Positions 44,734 to 56,706 of a DNA stretch of 64,000 bases are shown one piece after another (position 1 is the first letter of the stretch; each line of letters opens with the position of its first letter). Origin of the DNA: Hyphodiscus hymeniophilus (Eukaryota > Ascomycota > Leotiomycetes > Helotiales > Hyphodiscaceae); assembly GCA_016508695.1 (NCBI GenBank), contig VNKQ01000012.1, forward strand, positions 558,001 through 622,000. The letters run 5' to 3'. The notes under the pieces were generated by a model. It had not been told where the DNA came from and did no database searches. It saw only the letters and a program-made list of their open reading frames with translations. Both the position numbers and the translations under genes were made by a program.

Positions 44734-45733
44734 GAGGCGAGGTGCGCAGAATTGCTTTGCCTTGGAGGGAAGTTAGTGGACATATGATCACTAGCAGCCA
44801 TTTTTTCTGTGTATATTCTTAAAGATACATTTACTGATCGAGTATATTGTAATCCTTCCTGTGAAATAGGTTATATTGAGTCCATCGCCAGCTGTGGTTC
44901 TTTCTCAGGACTTATGACCAGTGATAGAAATATGGCTACTCTTTTAATGGCCAGCCTTGTTGAAGTCACATACATGTGATTGCATCACGTGAGATCATGG
45001 CCACTTGCTTGTCACTTGCTACGATCTCAGATTTGTACACTTTCTTTGTATGGAGTGCCGAGACTACTATGCATACATCGGTGCCTTTCTGACTACGAGC
45101 CTGTTCGGATCATTGATGACTGAGAAGGATTACACGAACGAGCAAAGAACGAGAATAAAAAACAGATCGTATTCGAGACCTGTGGCTGCGTCTTGCCTGC
45201 TAAATTCGAAATTCTTGCTCAGAAAAGTTTGTGAATGAGTCCTCTGGTACGGCATGATCGCGACCCTACTACCAAGTATTGAGATATTGAGGTTGTACAT
45301 AGGTTCAAGTGAAGGTAATAAGAAAATGAGAAGGGAAAATCTTGATCTCTTGGAATCTTATCTTATCATCCACTGCAGGGATCTACCTCGGCATCTTCTT
45401 CTAGCGCATTCTAAAAAACCATTCTCCGAAATTTGATATCGACATCACAAGCTTATCTCATGAATCATCGAAAGACCCACCATGTTTCCACCACAAAGTC
45501 CCATTTTCACGCGCGGTAAGGCTGGAGAGGCTCGTGAAGCAGCCGCGAGCCTCGGTATCTAGCGTTTCTTTTCTGATTCGATGCATGTCCGAGCCGTACT
45601 TTTTCTTCGATCTTCTACTACATTTCGCTCTTTTTCGCCTCCTGCCATTCCTTTTGTTATTTCTCGCTGTTATAGACTTTGTATCTGAATTACAGACGAC
45701 TGCTTCAATATCTCATTTGCGTCCAGGATAGAC
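44734..45733. other. Intergenic
   Basis: No gene seen. Includes the promoter of the peroxidase gene. Confidence 0.45.
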
Positions 45734-46805
45734 ATGATGAGCAAGAAAGGAGACTTCGAGGCGGTCCGGAAGGATATCGCGAAGCTGATGCATCAGCCTG
45801 AGTATGATGATGGGAGTGCAGGTCCTGTTCTTGTTCGTCTTGCTTGGTATGCATATTTGCTCCGATTTTCACACTGTTCCCATTTCGATACTCTCCCTGT
45901 AAGCTTTGATCACTCTTACTTACCACTTATCCATTCATAGGCACTCCGCAGGTACTTATGATGCCGAGACCGACACTGGTGGCTCAAATGGAGCAGGAAT
46001 GCGTTACGAAGCCGAAGGTGGAGACCCAGCGAATGCCGGCTTGCAGCACGCGCGTGTCTTTCTGGAGCCAGTAAAAGAGAAACACTCGTGGATTACGTAT
46101 GCCGACCTATGGACGTTGGCAGGCGTCGTTGCAATCAAACAGATGGGCGGTCCTGAGATACCTTGGAAAGGGGGACGAACAGACTACGTCGATGACTCGA
46201 AACTCCCACCCCGAGGTCGACTTCCAGACGGCGCACAAGGCTCAGATCATCTGCGATGGATATTTTACCGGATGGGGTTTAATGATCAAGAAATTGTAGC
46301 ATTGTCAGGAGCCCACAATTTGGGCCGTTGCCACTCTGATCGATCTGGATTTGAAGGGGCATGGGTGAACAATCCAACGAGATTCTCGAACCAGTATTAT
46401 CGCCTGCTGCTTTCGCTACAGTGGAGGAAGAAGACGTTAAAGAATGGAATCGAGCAGTTTGTAAACTACGACGAGGACTCCGAGACTGAATTGATGATGC
46501 TCCCCACCGACATCGCTTTAACGCAGGATCCGAAGTTCAGGAAGTGGGTGGAGTTGTATGCGAGGGATAAGGATAGATTCTTCGAGGATTTCACTAAGGT
46601 CTTTGATAAGTTGGTTGAGCTGGGGATACAGAGAGATGAGAATGGGGAGATTACGAATTCGGATAATGAGAATGGAGGATATCACGCTGCACCAAAGAAG
46701 AGAGCTACTGCAGGGAGCCCGGCGAAGACTACGGATGACAAACATGGACCGAGTGAGGCTGAAACGTTAAAGGATGAAAATACCAAGTTTAGGGCAAGAT
46801 TGTAG
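45734..46805 (+). CDS. Class I heme peroxidase, cytochrome c peroxidase-type, without presequence
   Basis: Exons 45734-45846 and 45941-46805 (94-base intron) join in frame to 325 residues. The distal site reads VRLAWHSAGTY, formed across the splice, with Arg35, Trp38 and His39. The proximal heme ligand is His163 in LSGAHNLGRCH. The tryptophan in FEGAWVNNP matches the radical-bearing Trp of cytochrome c peroxidase. Unlike yeast Ccp1, the protein has no N-terminal mitochondrial presequence, so it fits the cytosolic 'putative heme-binding peroxidase' branch, related to ascorbate peroxidase. The C-terminal 50 residues are a charged tail. Removes H2O2; donor unknown. Confidence 0.92.
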
Positions 46806-47954
46806 TCCTTGACTTGGCTGTACGATAATAGACCTGGGTATAGATTTAGACGGGTAGACGGTAGCATACAGGTACTCTAGAACACGTTCCCTTTTTACAA
46901 TGATTGGAAGGCATGAAACATCGCCGGTGTAACTGCCATTTTGGTGAATAAGGAGTCTTCATCCTCCTCCATGAAAGGTTTTATTTGCTAGCTCCTATTC
47001 ATGCCTACGTCAACACCGCGTATACATTACCTTCCCTCTCGACAAGCTCACATACCTCGTGATATGCACGTGGCATTTTATTAGCCTGGCACTTTGGTCT
47101 CACGGTACCCAATCGTTTAAAAAGGTGAACGACTAGCCAATTGCAGCATCGAGTGATGCCCGTGGTAGTTCGAAACGTGGATGACTATCAACGGTCATTT
47201 GGGTCCTTTTTTGAGCTTTGGCATGACCTGTCAGGGACGAACTTCTTCTACCTAAATTGCAATCAATGGGCCCAAGTCAATGTTGCGTTGCGCTTGGGTT
47301 GATAGTCGTTGTGGATTAGACTGGAGAGGCTGTGAGCCGCGTCAATGGTGACGCCAATCCGATGAGGATCGGGAGAGCTAAAAGGGATTAAGAGCCACCG
47401 TACTTCCAATAGATTGATTGTTATGAAATTAGTATAGCCGTACTGACAACTTTTTGCTATCTTGGGCCCGCAATGTTCTGACCCAGACTTGAAGCAACTT
47501 GGTGTTGAACCCGAGCTAGTCATTTTGTTCAAGCTGCTTTCGGCTTTCGCTCAGCTACCAGAAACTCTACCTACTTTCTATGTCCATCGCAGCGATTTAC
47601 ACATCTGTCAGAACACAATTATTATTCCTGACAATTGGACATTTTACACGGCTTAGCGTTAGTGTACCTTATTCACAGTTACCCATCTGTCGCTAAACCC
47701 TACACTACAGTACAGTACCATTGGTCTACATCTGTGCCGCAAACGTCCCACCTTCCACGAACAGACCGGAACAGCAACCGTCTATAATCTGACAATACAC
47801 TCGACAACCACTCCATGTGGCTTCCTGCCAGTCCTAATCAACCTCGTCCTGCGTCGACGTAGGTATTAGACCATCTGCAACATTCCTTTACTTCTCGAAT
47901 CCGGATCGCACTGTCCCTGGCCTCAACTATCTCCAGCTTTGACGTTCACCAGCA
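46806..47954. other. Intergenic
   Basis: Promoter and leader of the kinase gene to the right. No other gene found. Confidence 0.45.
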
Positions 47955-50211
47955 ATGTCAAGACCTGGGCCTAGCACGCCAAAATCGCGGTATCTGGGCG
48001 ACATTGACGCTTCGCAATGGAAGAATGCGCACTCGGCACTCAATGGTGACGAAGATATGAGACAGAAGGGAGATGCGCCGCCCCCATTTCAGACTCCCCA
48101 TACCGCCACCATCTTCAAGTCCAACACGATAGCTCCCTCTCCACCCCAGAGCTCTACCCCTACCAACGAATCTTCGAACCTTGTCCTCAATACGTCCCAT
48201 CGCATCATCAAAGCAACAGATTCTCTCGACGGATACTCGAGCCCTCAAAGCGCGGGGCTGCGAATTCAAACGGACGTATCAACCCCAAGTTACACAGTCA
48301 CACCCTCGATAAACAATAACACAGCGCGAAGCTCGTGTGAGCCCACGCCCATCCCTGCAGTTACAAGAACACCCAGTTTACCCATTGCCCCGCTTGCGCG
48401 AACACCGAGCATAAAGAACGTCTTTGCAAGCAGTATTGGGAGTAGCTCGAACGCAGGATCTCGGCCAGGCTCTGCCATTTCCTCCCCAATGCTAAGCGCA
48501 ATGGCTGATGTTACACCCTTACCCTCGCCCCTGATGTCTGGCGACTCACCAGGCCCTTGGAAGAAATTCGTAAACCGACCACCATCGCGAGACCTCATGA
48601 TGCCAATAACCGCCGACTCTGCGCTCGTGACCGCGAATGGCGAATCTATACACTCCGCGATCGCGAATCAATCCAAACGGCGCGCATATCAAGGGTTGGT
48701 GATGAGTAGCACGGAGACTGGGTTGAATAATGCACAAGCGAGCAAAGAGAAGGACGTAGCCGGACACCAAAGAAATAGGAGTATTAGCGAATATGTCCCG
48801 GATGCAGTACAAGTTTCAAAGTCACGTCAAATCATAGTGTCAGGATCCCATGCTGTCATGGATAATACGCCCGACTCGTCTTTGTCTGGAGATGTGCTGA
48901 TGAGGAGGGAGCCGCATTTGGCTGCCCAGAGAGGGCTGGCACCAACAAAGGGGCCGCCTACACCCCCATCAAGTAGAACTGGCGGAGAAGGAAGTGACAG
49001 TGATTCTTCGTTATCAACACCCAAGCTCTTACCAGAAGAAATGGGCGTCAAAGGACAATTATTTGTTGCCGTTACGCGGGATGGTTCGAAGAGGACGTGG
49101 AGAGGATTGAAAAAGCTTGGAGAGGGCACATTCAGTCGTGTGATTCTTGCTACTAGCCAACTGACTGAAGACGAGGAGAAGGATAGCGTCTATGGGCAAC
49201 ATATGGATGGGATAGAGACCCCTGTCCAGGACTCACATTTCGATGACAAACGCAAGAAACTGGTAGCAATCAAGCTCTGCGAGTCCGGACCGAAAGGTGG
49301 CGGAGATGCGTCAAGAATTGAAATGTCTCTGAAGCGAGAGCTGGACATTATGAAGTCGATACACCATCCTTCCTTGGTTCATCTGAAAGCTTGGAATGTG
49401 GAAGAAACTCGGGCTAGTCTGGTACTATCTTACTGTCCGGGGGGCGATTTGTTCGAGGTTGCGAGCCAGCATCGGCATTTACTCGTTCCTTCTCTTTTGC
49501 GCCGGATGTTTGCCGAATTGACAGATGCTGTGAAATATCTGCACGATCGACACATCGTGCATAGGGACATCAAACTCGAGAGTGAGACCTCCCGTGAAAC
49601 TGATCCACGCATAGGCTAATCAGAAAACAGACGTCCTCGTTCAACTCCCCCAACACGAACTCGCACGACCCATCGACTGGCAAAAATACCCCTACTCCAT
49701 CGTGACCCTAACAGATCTCGGTCTCTCCCGCAGAGTAGCAGACGACGAAAAGCTCACAACCCGCTGCGGCTCCGATGATTACGTAGCTCCCGAAGTCCTC
49801 ATGGGCGCAGACTATGACGGAAGGCAGGTTGATGCCTGGACTTTGGGTGTGCTTCTCTATGCGCTTCTCGAGAATCGTCTCCCCTTTGATCCAACGGCCG
49901 ACATGCCCCAAGCAAAGAAAACACGCTCGGCAATCGGCCACAGGATCGCGAGAGTGGATTGGAAGTGGGTTGAGTTTGCAGGCGAGGAGGGGGATCACGA
50001 GGCTGATGTGGAGAAGTTCAGAGCAGCGGGCTTAGAAGGCGCTATGATCGTCACTGAGAACCTTCTCAAGCGATCAAGGAGTCGGTGGCCGCTCGAGAAA
50101 GTCATGGAGCAGCAATGGGTGAAAGGAGGGATTGACGTTGAAGGCGGGATTCAATTCCGCGAGGAAGATGTGCCGGATGAGATGCGGGCGAGAATTGATA
50201 CGAGTCCGTAA
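47955..50211 (+). CDS. Serine/threonine protein kinase with DLG in place of DFG
   Basis: Exons 47955-49581 and 49631-50211 (49-base intron) join in frame to 735 residues. The first 380 residues are Ser/Pro/Thr-rich and disordered. The kinase domain starts near 385: glycine loop LGEGTFSRV, catalytic lysine K440 in VAIK with an insertion before it, HRDIKLEN at 536-543 (the N is formed at the splice), D571-L-G573 where DFG is expected, and APEVL with CGSDDYVAPEV in the activation segment. The motif layout suits the CAMK group, near yeast Prr1/Npr1-type kinases, but I would not name an orthologue. All residues needed for catalysis are present, so it is likely active. Confidence 0.88.
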
Positions 50212-51145
50212 TAGCGAACCCGTATCGAAACATTCAATCTTCGCCACTGATTGTGATAGACATATAGGAATCAGAGTATTGTAGTTTTGCGGCGATATAT
50301 GGGTGCGTTTGGGAAACAACGGGATCATCAGGAATGGCGTTTTATTTTTGGGCAGCGAGAGGATCTATCAGGGGTGGGTTCTTAACTTCTTATACCTTTG
50401 TACATTATGCAGAGAACTTGTCAGAGTGGTGTGGGAACTGGAAAGGCACTTGAACTGAGACATGACTTCGGTGGACGGAACGGCTTAGATATGGGATATC
50501 CGGAGTGTGCAGGAGTAATTGAATACCTTGCGTTGAAGTCTGAGCTGACGTCTTTTGAATATTGCTTTCGCATAATTGTGTGAAGCCAAGAAAGGAGAGT
50601 AAGGAAGAAAGTACCTGATGTGAAGCGCGATTTTGTTGCGTAAATGGGTAAAAGATGTCTCGGCTCTTGAGAACGTGGCAACGTGCTCATCTCATTTGTC
50701 GATTTTGAGAACAAGGCACAACTCACAGGCAGTAGAGGTAGTTCTCGGCTTAACTACACTTGCCTATATTAGGCCTTCGAAAGTATGTTGCCATTTCTGT
50801 CAGTCATTATCATGTGTCTTATTGTATCGTTCGTCGCAGGGGACGTTGAAAAGCAGGCCGCGGAACAAGTGGGCATACTGGTATGGGAAACCCTCCAATA
50901 TATAGATCCAAGTGCTTGCGGAGCTCAAGCTGGACCTAATATCATATTATTAGGGAAGGCACGCTAGCACCTAGCACCTTGTATAAAGCCTCAGCTCCTA
51001 GCTTCCTCAATCTAAAGACTTGACACACGCATTGATTGGGGTCCTGATACATACAACACGATCAGATAACCGAACGGTTGGAGAACGTGTTGTGACTGAT
51101 GTTGTTCGTCTGCAATGCCGCTTTGTGTGAAATGATCTCAGTTAA
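50212..51145. other. Intergenic
   Basis: Convergent ends of the kinase and HET genes. A 60-residue frame at 50785-50967 opens with a signal-peptide-like stretch but is unsupported otherwise. Confidence 0.45.
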
Positions 51146-53348
51146 CTAAATCAACATTATTTGTCCAACCACATTATCTGCATATAGGCTTTGTTCCTCC
51201 CAATCCCCTAGTCCTTCTTTTCCTATAAAGTCTCTCAATCTAGGTCTTGAGTCTGACGGATTCAACTCAATGTAGCTGCTCACTGCCGTCGGGATCGAAG
51301 CCGCGATTTCCATCAAGAACTTTACGAGATCGCCATGACCTGCTGTGACAGTGCCTAAACGACGATAGTGACCATTCGGTTGTGTTGGGTCAGTTTCAAG
51401 GAGAAGACCAGAAGCGGAATTGTATTCCGGGCTCTTGTGCATAGTGATTGGAAGGACAAAAACTCTGGAAAGCGGCGGAAATGTCATAGACTCGACGTCA
51501 ACTTTGAACGTAAGACGCTTGTCGGTCGGCATATGTTTGCAGGTAAGGTAGCCATGTCCGTGGGGGTCTTCACGCACGTCGCAAGGGATAATGGCACCAA
51601 ATATTCTGAGCCATCCATCTGATGTCTCGCCATTATCAACATCACCTATGGGAATGGTATTTGCGCCGTCTAGTCGACACAGGGAGTAGTTGAAGCGTAG
51701 CCAGCCACCTGGTGGTTGGTATGGCTTGATCTCTCCCTCTACAGCGGCCCAGCTCCATGAAGGGGCACGGCATCTGCCCATGTTCGTCCTTAGCTGTGTT
51801 CTTACCGGCTCAGGTGAATCAGAACGCTTCCATAGAAGCCCCCCTGGTATCGACTTCTCCCACAAGCCGGCCAGGTACTGACCCGGGATAACTTTCGACC
51901 ATGCGTTTGCGAGGCCCTGAATCGCAACCAGCTTGTCTTCGCTTTTGGTCAAATCGCACGCAGTAAATGTTCTGATGATAGTGTTCCAAGCCGCTTCTCC
52001 AGGAAGCTGCTCTGGGACAGCGATCCTGGAACCGAAAAGAGCCGGGCGGTCGATGGCTTTGTACGGATCCCAAAGCCACGGCAGTCTGGCCGGGAACATC
52101 TCATTTGCATCCAATTCCCAGCACTCCCAGTGCACCTTATCGTTGTTGAAATATAGATTGCGACGAGAGAGCAACCGCTCTTGCAGAACCCACCCCCTTC
52201 TATTCAGAGCCACTTCTGAGATCGTTCTCTTCCAGCTTGGAGGTATTATAACCCAATTTTGCAGCTTTGCCCAGCTTCTTAATCTTATGATAAAGGGCTC
52301 CATATCACTTTCGAGGCGTTTCTTGAACAACCCGCCACGGGCATCATCAGAGCCACCGGCTGCGAGATTGCAGAGCCCGTTCGAAAAGACGTCGCTCATG
52401 AGGGAGGATTCAAAGCGCCAATCGTCTCGCGAGTCTTGGAAAATGCACAGAGAGTCTATCCATAAATAGCGAGCCCCTAAAGCACGAGTTGCTTTGACGG
52501 CGTCTCGAAACGTTTGTGGGAGATCAGTGGTGGAGAGGCCGAGTCGAAGTCGAGATTCGGTTTCTGATGTGAGCTTCATCGGCTGGTACGCTCCCCAGCG
52601 ATGGCTCAACGTCACATAGGCAGATTCGGAGTTGTCACGGTCTGCTGAATTTATCAATGCAACAACTTTGCCGTCTGGTGAAAAGTCTACATCAAGAAGT
52701 CTCGTATGTCGCCATGTGTTCTGTGACATTTCATTGCAGCGTTTGTGCGTTTTGGAGCACCTTTCTATCCATTTCCTTGCCTGTGCGAATGTCTCCGGTG
52801 AGTCTGAACAGCTACTAGTAGCTCCCCTTTCGTGGTTATCTAAGTATCGAACCGATTAGCTACCACTTACTAATTTAATTGAAATGGTTGACGACAGATG
52901 GCTACGGACCCGGAAGACACCAAATTTCAAATTTTGACCACACACGCAAATCTAATATATTGGAGATATTTTCGATATCCTTATCCTCAAGATGTTTCCA
53001 AGTCTTAAACCATAGCGTCTGGTTTTTTGCCACGCCATCTTGATGGTCCAACTCCCAAGAATATCGGGAGAATATTTTCCCTTCCGGACAATGGAGCTCA
53101 CGATGTGCCCACTCCTTCAAAAGGTGCTTGCAGATAAAACACCCATCATTCGCACTTTCATACAAGCCAGAGACTTTAACATGATGGATAAAGCCCTCCC
53201 AAGGCTGGGTATTAGCAGTGACGATTTTCTTCGATTTCCACATCTGCTTGAAAATTGCGGCGCAAGGGGAGCAGAGCCCAGTAGGTGGTGGTGTGAATAT
53301 AGCATTTGGCATGATAGATGAGAGCTGTTCATTATCAACTGATAACAC
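51146..53348 (-). CDS. HET-domain (heterokaryon incompatibility) protein
   Basis: Exon 1 is 53348-52910 and exon 2 is 52839-51146; the 70-base intron (GTCCGT...ACTTAG) has a GCTAAT branch site, and together they encode 710 residues. Exon 1 holds the usual leader with LCSPCAAIF, HH and GCFICKHL cysteine pairs. Just after the splice, WIERCSKTHKRC and TRLLDV lead into the HET domain: YVTLSHRWG, LPQTFRDAVKATRALGARYLWIDSLCI and the SDVFSNGLCNLAA block. HET proteins trigger regulated cell death after nonself contact; the domain is related to TIR. The C-terminal half has no recognised repeat or NLR module. An ATG at 53312 is an alternative start. Confidence 0.92.
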
Positions 53349-56300
53349 TATACTCCAGATTCTTTAGATACATGGAAAAGGGGACCAAATAAGGCGGAGA
53401 GAAAGTCAGATGATACAGGTAATATTATGCACTTGCAGCCTAAAACACTAGTACCATCGCAAGTGAAGTCACGTGTAATTACATGTAATATTAAATAATT
53501 TTGAACTTCATAGGAAATGTGCGTAAAGCCTTAGCTATGTACCACAAGGGTCCAAAAGCTTCTAGTACAGGGTTCAATCTGGCGAGGCTAACAAAAGACA
53601 GAGTTCCAATTCTTTCATACATACTATAATTTATATTTCGTTATTGTATTAACATGTCTGAAGAAGAGGAAGCTGATGTAGAACTACAGCCTTGAGATAA
53701 TATTGACTAAACAGCAAAAGAAGAAGGGAAAGAAATGGACAAATTACAATGCTGGGAGATAGTACCGTATACCTCAGAGATGAATTGTAGAGTTTTCTGT
53801 TACTGCTGCCAAAATCTGTCGAAATATAGTCCCAAATATGGCCAGACTGGTTCTCGAAGTAGTCCTTGTTCTATTATCTAGAGGACGCCACTCTCTCAAA
53901 ATCCGCCATTCTTACGTTTCTTGACTTTGAATACCAGAGTCCTATGACAAGTGTATTCGAGAATTTGCATACTCCATGAATACTACGAGCAACTCGTATT
54001 CTACCTTAATTAACAACACTCACCAGCTGGGACATTACTCCAGTACTGAGTGGTCCTGCTGTTATATTGCTCATACTTTACAGATAATACTACAATGGAA
54101 TACGAGACAACGACCGTGGGAGGGTCATAGCTCATAGTCCTTCCTAGACCTGTTGCAACTCTCTTGGTTGTGAAGCCATAACCAAAGAATGCATAAAATA
54201 TACCGAAGAAAATGAGAAGACTGAGTGACTCTCGCCGGGCTCCAGAGAGTGGAAGTTGGGATAGAGCTGGTGTATTCGGACGTCCTTAATTATTGAGAGG
54301 GGGAACTTTGCACATGAGATACACAGCTTCTTGGCTTGGTGAAGTTTTCATAACTTCTCGACGCCCTTAGAATAGATAGGAGAGGTTGGGAGATATAATG
54401 GGAAGGGTCACCAGGCGAAATGGGGTAATCTAGCATGATTCTTGAAGAGGGGGGAGAAATATCCGCACTGAACCATCCTTCGGTATAATGTAGGATGGAA
54501 GATCATCATAATTCGAAGCTTAAATTTGAAAATTAGAATAGCCAAAGGCCTGAATTTCTCGCTGCAGATGTTTAATCGCAACCTCAGTACTGGAGGGAAT
54601 ACCGAAAAGTTCTTAAGGCTTTTGAAGAAGGATCGACTTCATTTCCCAGAAGGCAACCGTGAAGATCTTTGTTAAAGACATAAGTCAAGATCAAGCTCGG
54701 TAGATGGTCTACACCATGCACGATATGAAGGCAGCAGGTGGATAAACGGCGGAAGAAATAATGATCGAAATAGTATGATCGAGTAATGATGCATACACTC
54801 ATATGTGGATAGAGTAAGAGAAATCCTGCCCAAAGAGCGGCCAAGCAAGATCTTTTCGTAGTGACCCAGTTATATTATTCCTCATGTATCCAGTCCTTTA
54901 TGCCTTCAAATACATTGTTGTCTCTTCCCTTCTTCCAAGCAGACACCCAACAAAGAAATCGTGTACATCCAGTATAGTATCCGGACGCTGTAGAGCCGAA
55001 TGCCTTAGAATCGAGAGGTGATAGGGCCGTGTATCAAAACCGTAGTCGAGGTAATGCTACGATAGTTGAAAATGGAGGGGAACGTCAAAGACAAAGGGCG
55101 AAGCAGACTTGTGATGCCGATGAGAGTGATGTCGGCAGTTCGCACTACTCGTGGCTTGCCGACATGCTGTATAAGACTTTGAGAGGTGCTAAACTGGTAT
55201 GGTGCTTCGCGGTACTCCATCTTTCTGCTCTTTCAAGCATCCTATCTTGATAAGGCAGCAGAGACCGATCGTGAATATGACGATAGTAAGAAGGCCTAGT
55301 ATCAAAGGTAGACTGAACTGCTCGCTGAAGGCGTCCCTTGCAAGTAGCTGGTGAGAGATGACGGACATTTTTGGGTGGTTGTTGGTAAAGAAGGGAGGTG
55401 GTCAACAGGCACAATTTGGAGGAAGAGGTTGTGAATGAGTGTGAAATCAAGTGACAAACGCGCTGTGTGAACGAGAGTGAGGGAACTAGAGGAGACAATC
55501 TTGTATTTTGGATAGAGAGGGCGTAGGAGGTATTTTAGTGATACTCGAGCGCCACCATTCCACCATGAATAGTGGATCAATGAGCGAACGAAGTTTAATA
55601 GATAATGGTTAGCAGTTACTATTCCTGTGCTTGGCTTGCACTCTCTCTATTATGAAACGGATTTAGAAATCCAATTGCGCAATGAATTGCCTGGCCTTGT
55701 AAGGCGGCCATGAATGCAAGAATGGGAAGTTCCGATATCGATCCATGTGAGCCAATGAGTGACGGTGCGGTGCGAGGTGCGAGAAGATAAACGAAACTCG
55801 GCTAACTGACCAATTGTGTGATCTCAATTGCGAGTTCATGGGTGAATACAGCAAGCCTTTCTCGTATCATCCATTCCGCCAATGTGTGGGGATTGGAAGG
55901 GGGCCAGTGCAGAGAGTTTACCGCTGGGAAGGAAGCATTATTGCATGACGTGTGAGCCCCTTATCATAGTCTTAATTCATGATTGGATTGAATTGCATTC
56001 CAAAATATCTGTGACTTGGAAGACGTGAAGTTGAGATTTCAAGACCGTCCTATAAACTTTCTCCCTTCTCTAATCGGCCCTGTGATGGCTCGATAACTGC
56101 GAAGACCGAGACGAATAGCCCGCAACCGAACGAATATGTCGATCATTGCGAGCAACGAAGACGCAGTAGGCCTGACCTCGTACGTCTTTGCAACCCTCAA
56201 CCTCGTCAAAGTCGTTTGCACTCGAAGATATGATAGAGAGACATCTCGCTGTGTCGGACGATCTGGCACTAGAGAGAACCCGAGGTGACTTCGGTCAACG

Positions 56301-56706
56301 ACGGAGACATGCAGAGCCCGTGAAAAGGCTCGGGCTTGAGTGTAGAACAGTTCGACCCGCCGGAAGTCAAGGCTCAAACAAATATAAGAGGGATGCGGCA
56401 CGAAGGGTGGATGAGCGTCACTGAACAGGAAGCACGCCGCACAAAAGCTCACTCGAACCTATACAAGAACAATGCTTCTATTGTGACATCTACAGTATCT
56501 CTGGCTGAGAGATCTTTGGCATCGCTAATGTACTCATTCCGTGTACGAGTTCGCTCCTTATAGTCCATAAATCCATGCGTACTCTGCGACCCAAGCCAAT
56601 ATGTACCATGCAATCCGGCATTCAGTACTATCACTACCAGCAACTCCATCCAGCATGCTCTCAAAATGCCGGCTCTACCATACATGCAGACATCAGGGTA
56701 TCCCCC
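53349..56706. other. 3.4-kb stretch without recognised genes
   Basis: AT-rich in its left half (53.4-55.0 kb). Open frames on both strands are short and have no domains. Possible decayed mobile element or long regulatory region; I see no terminal repeats, and no bias strong enough by eye to claim repeat-induced point mutation. Confidence 0.4.

Noticed and set aside
50785..50967. 60-residue secreted-peptide-like frame
   Set aside because: A hydrophobic start alone is weak evidence; no cysteines pattern, no leader signals, no match.
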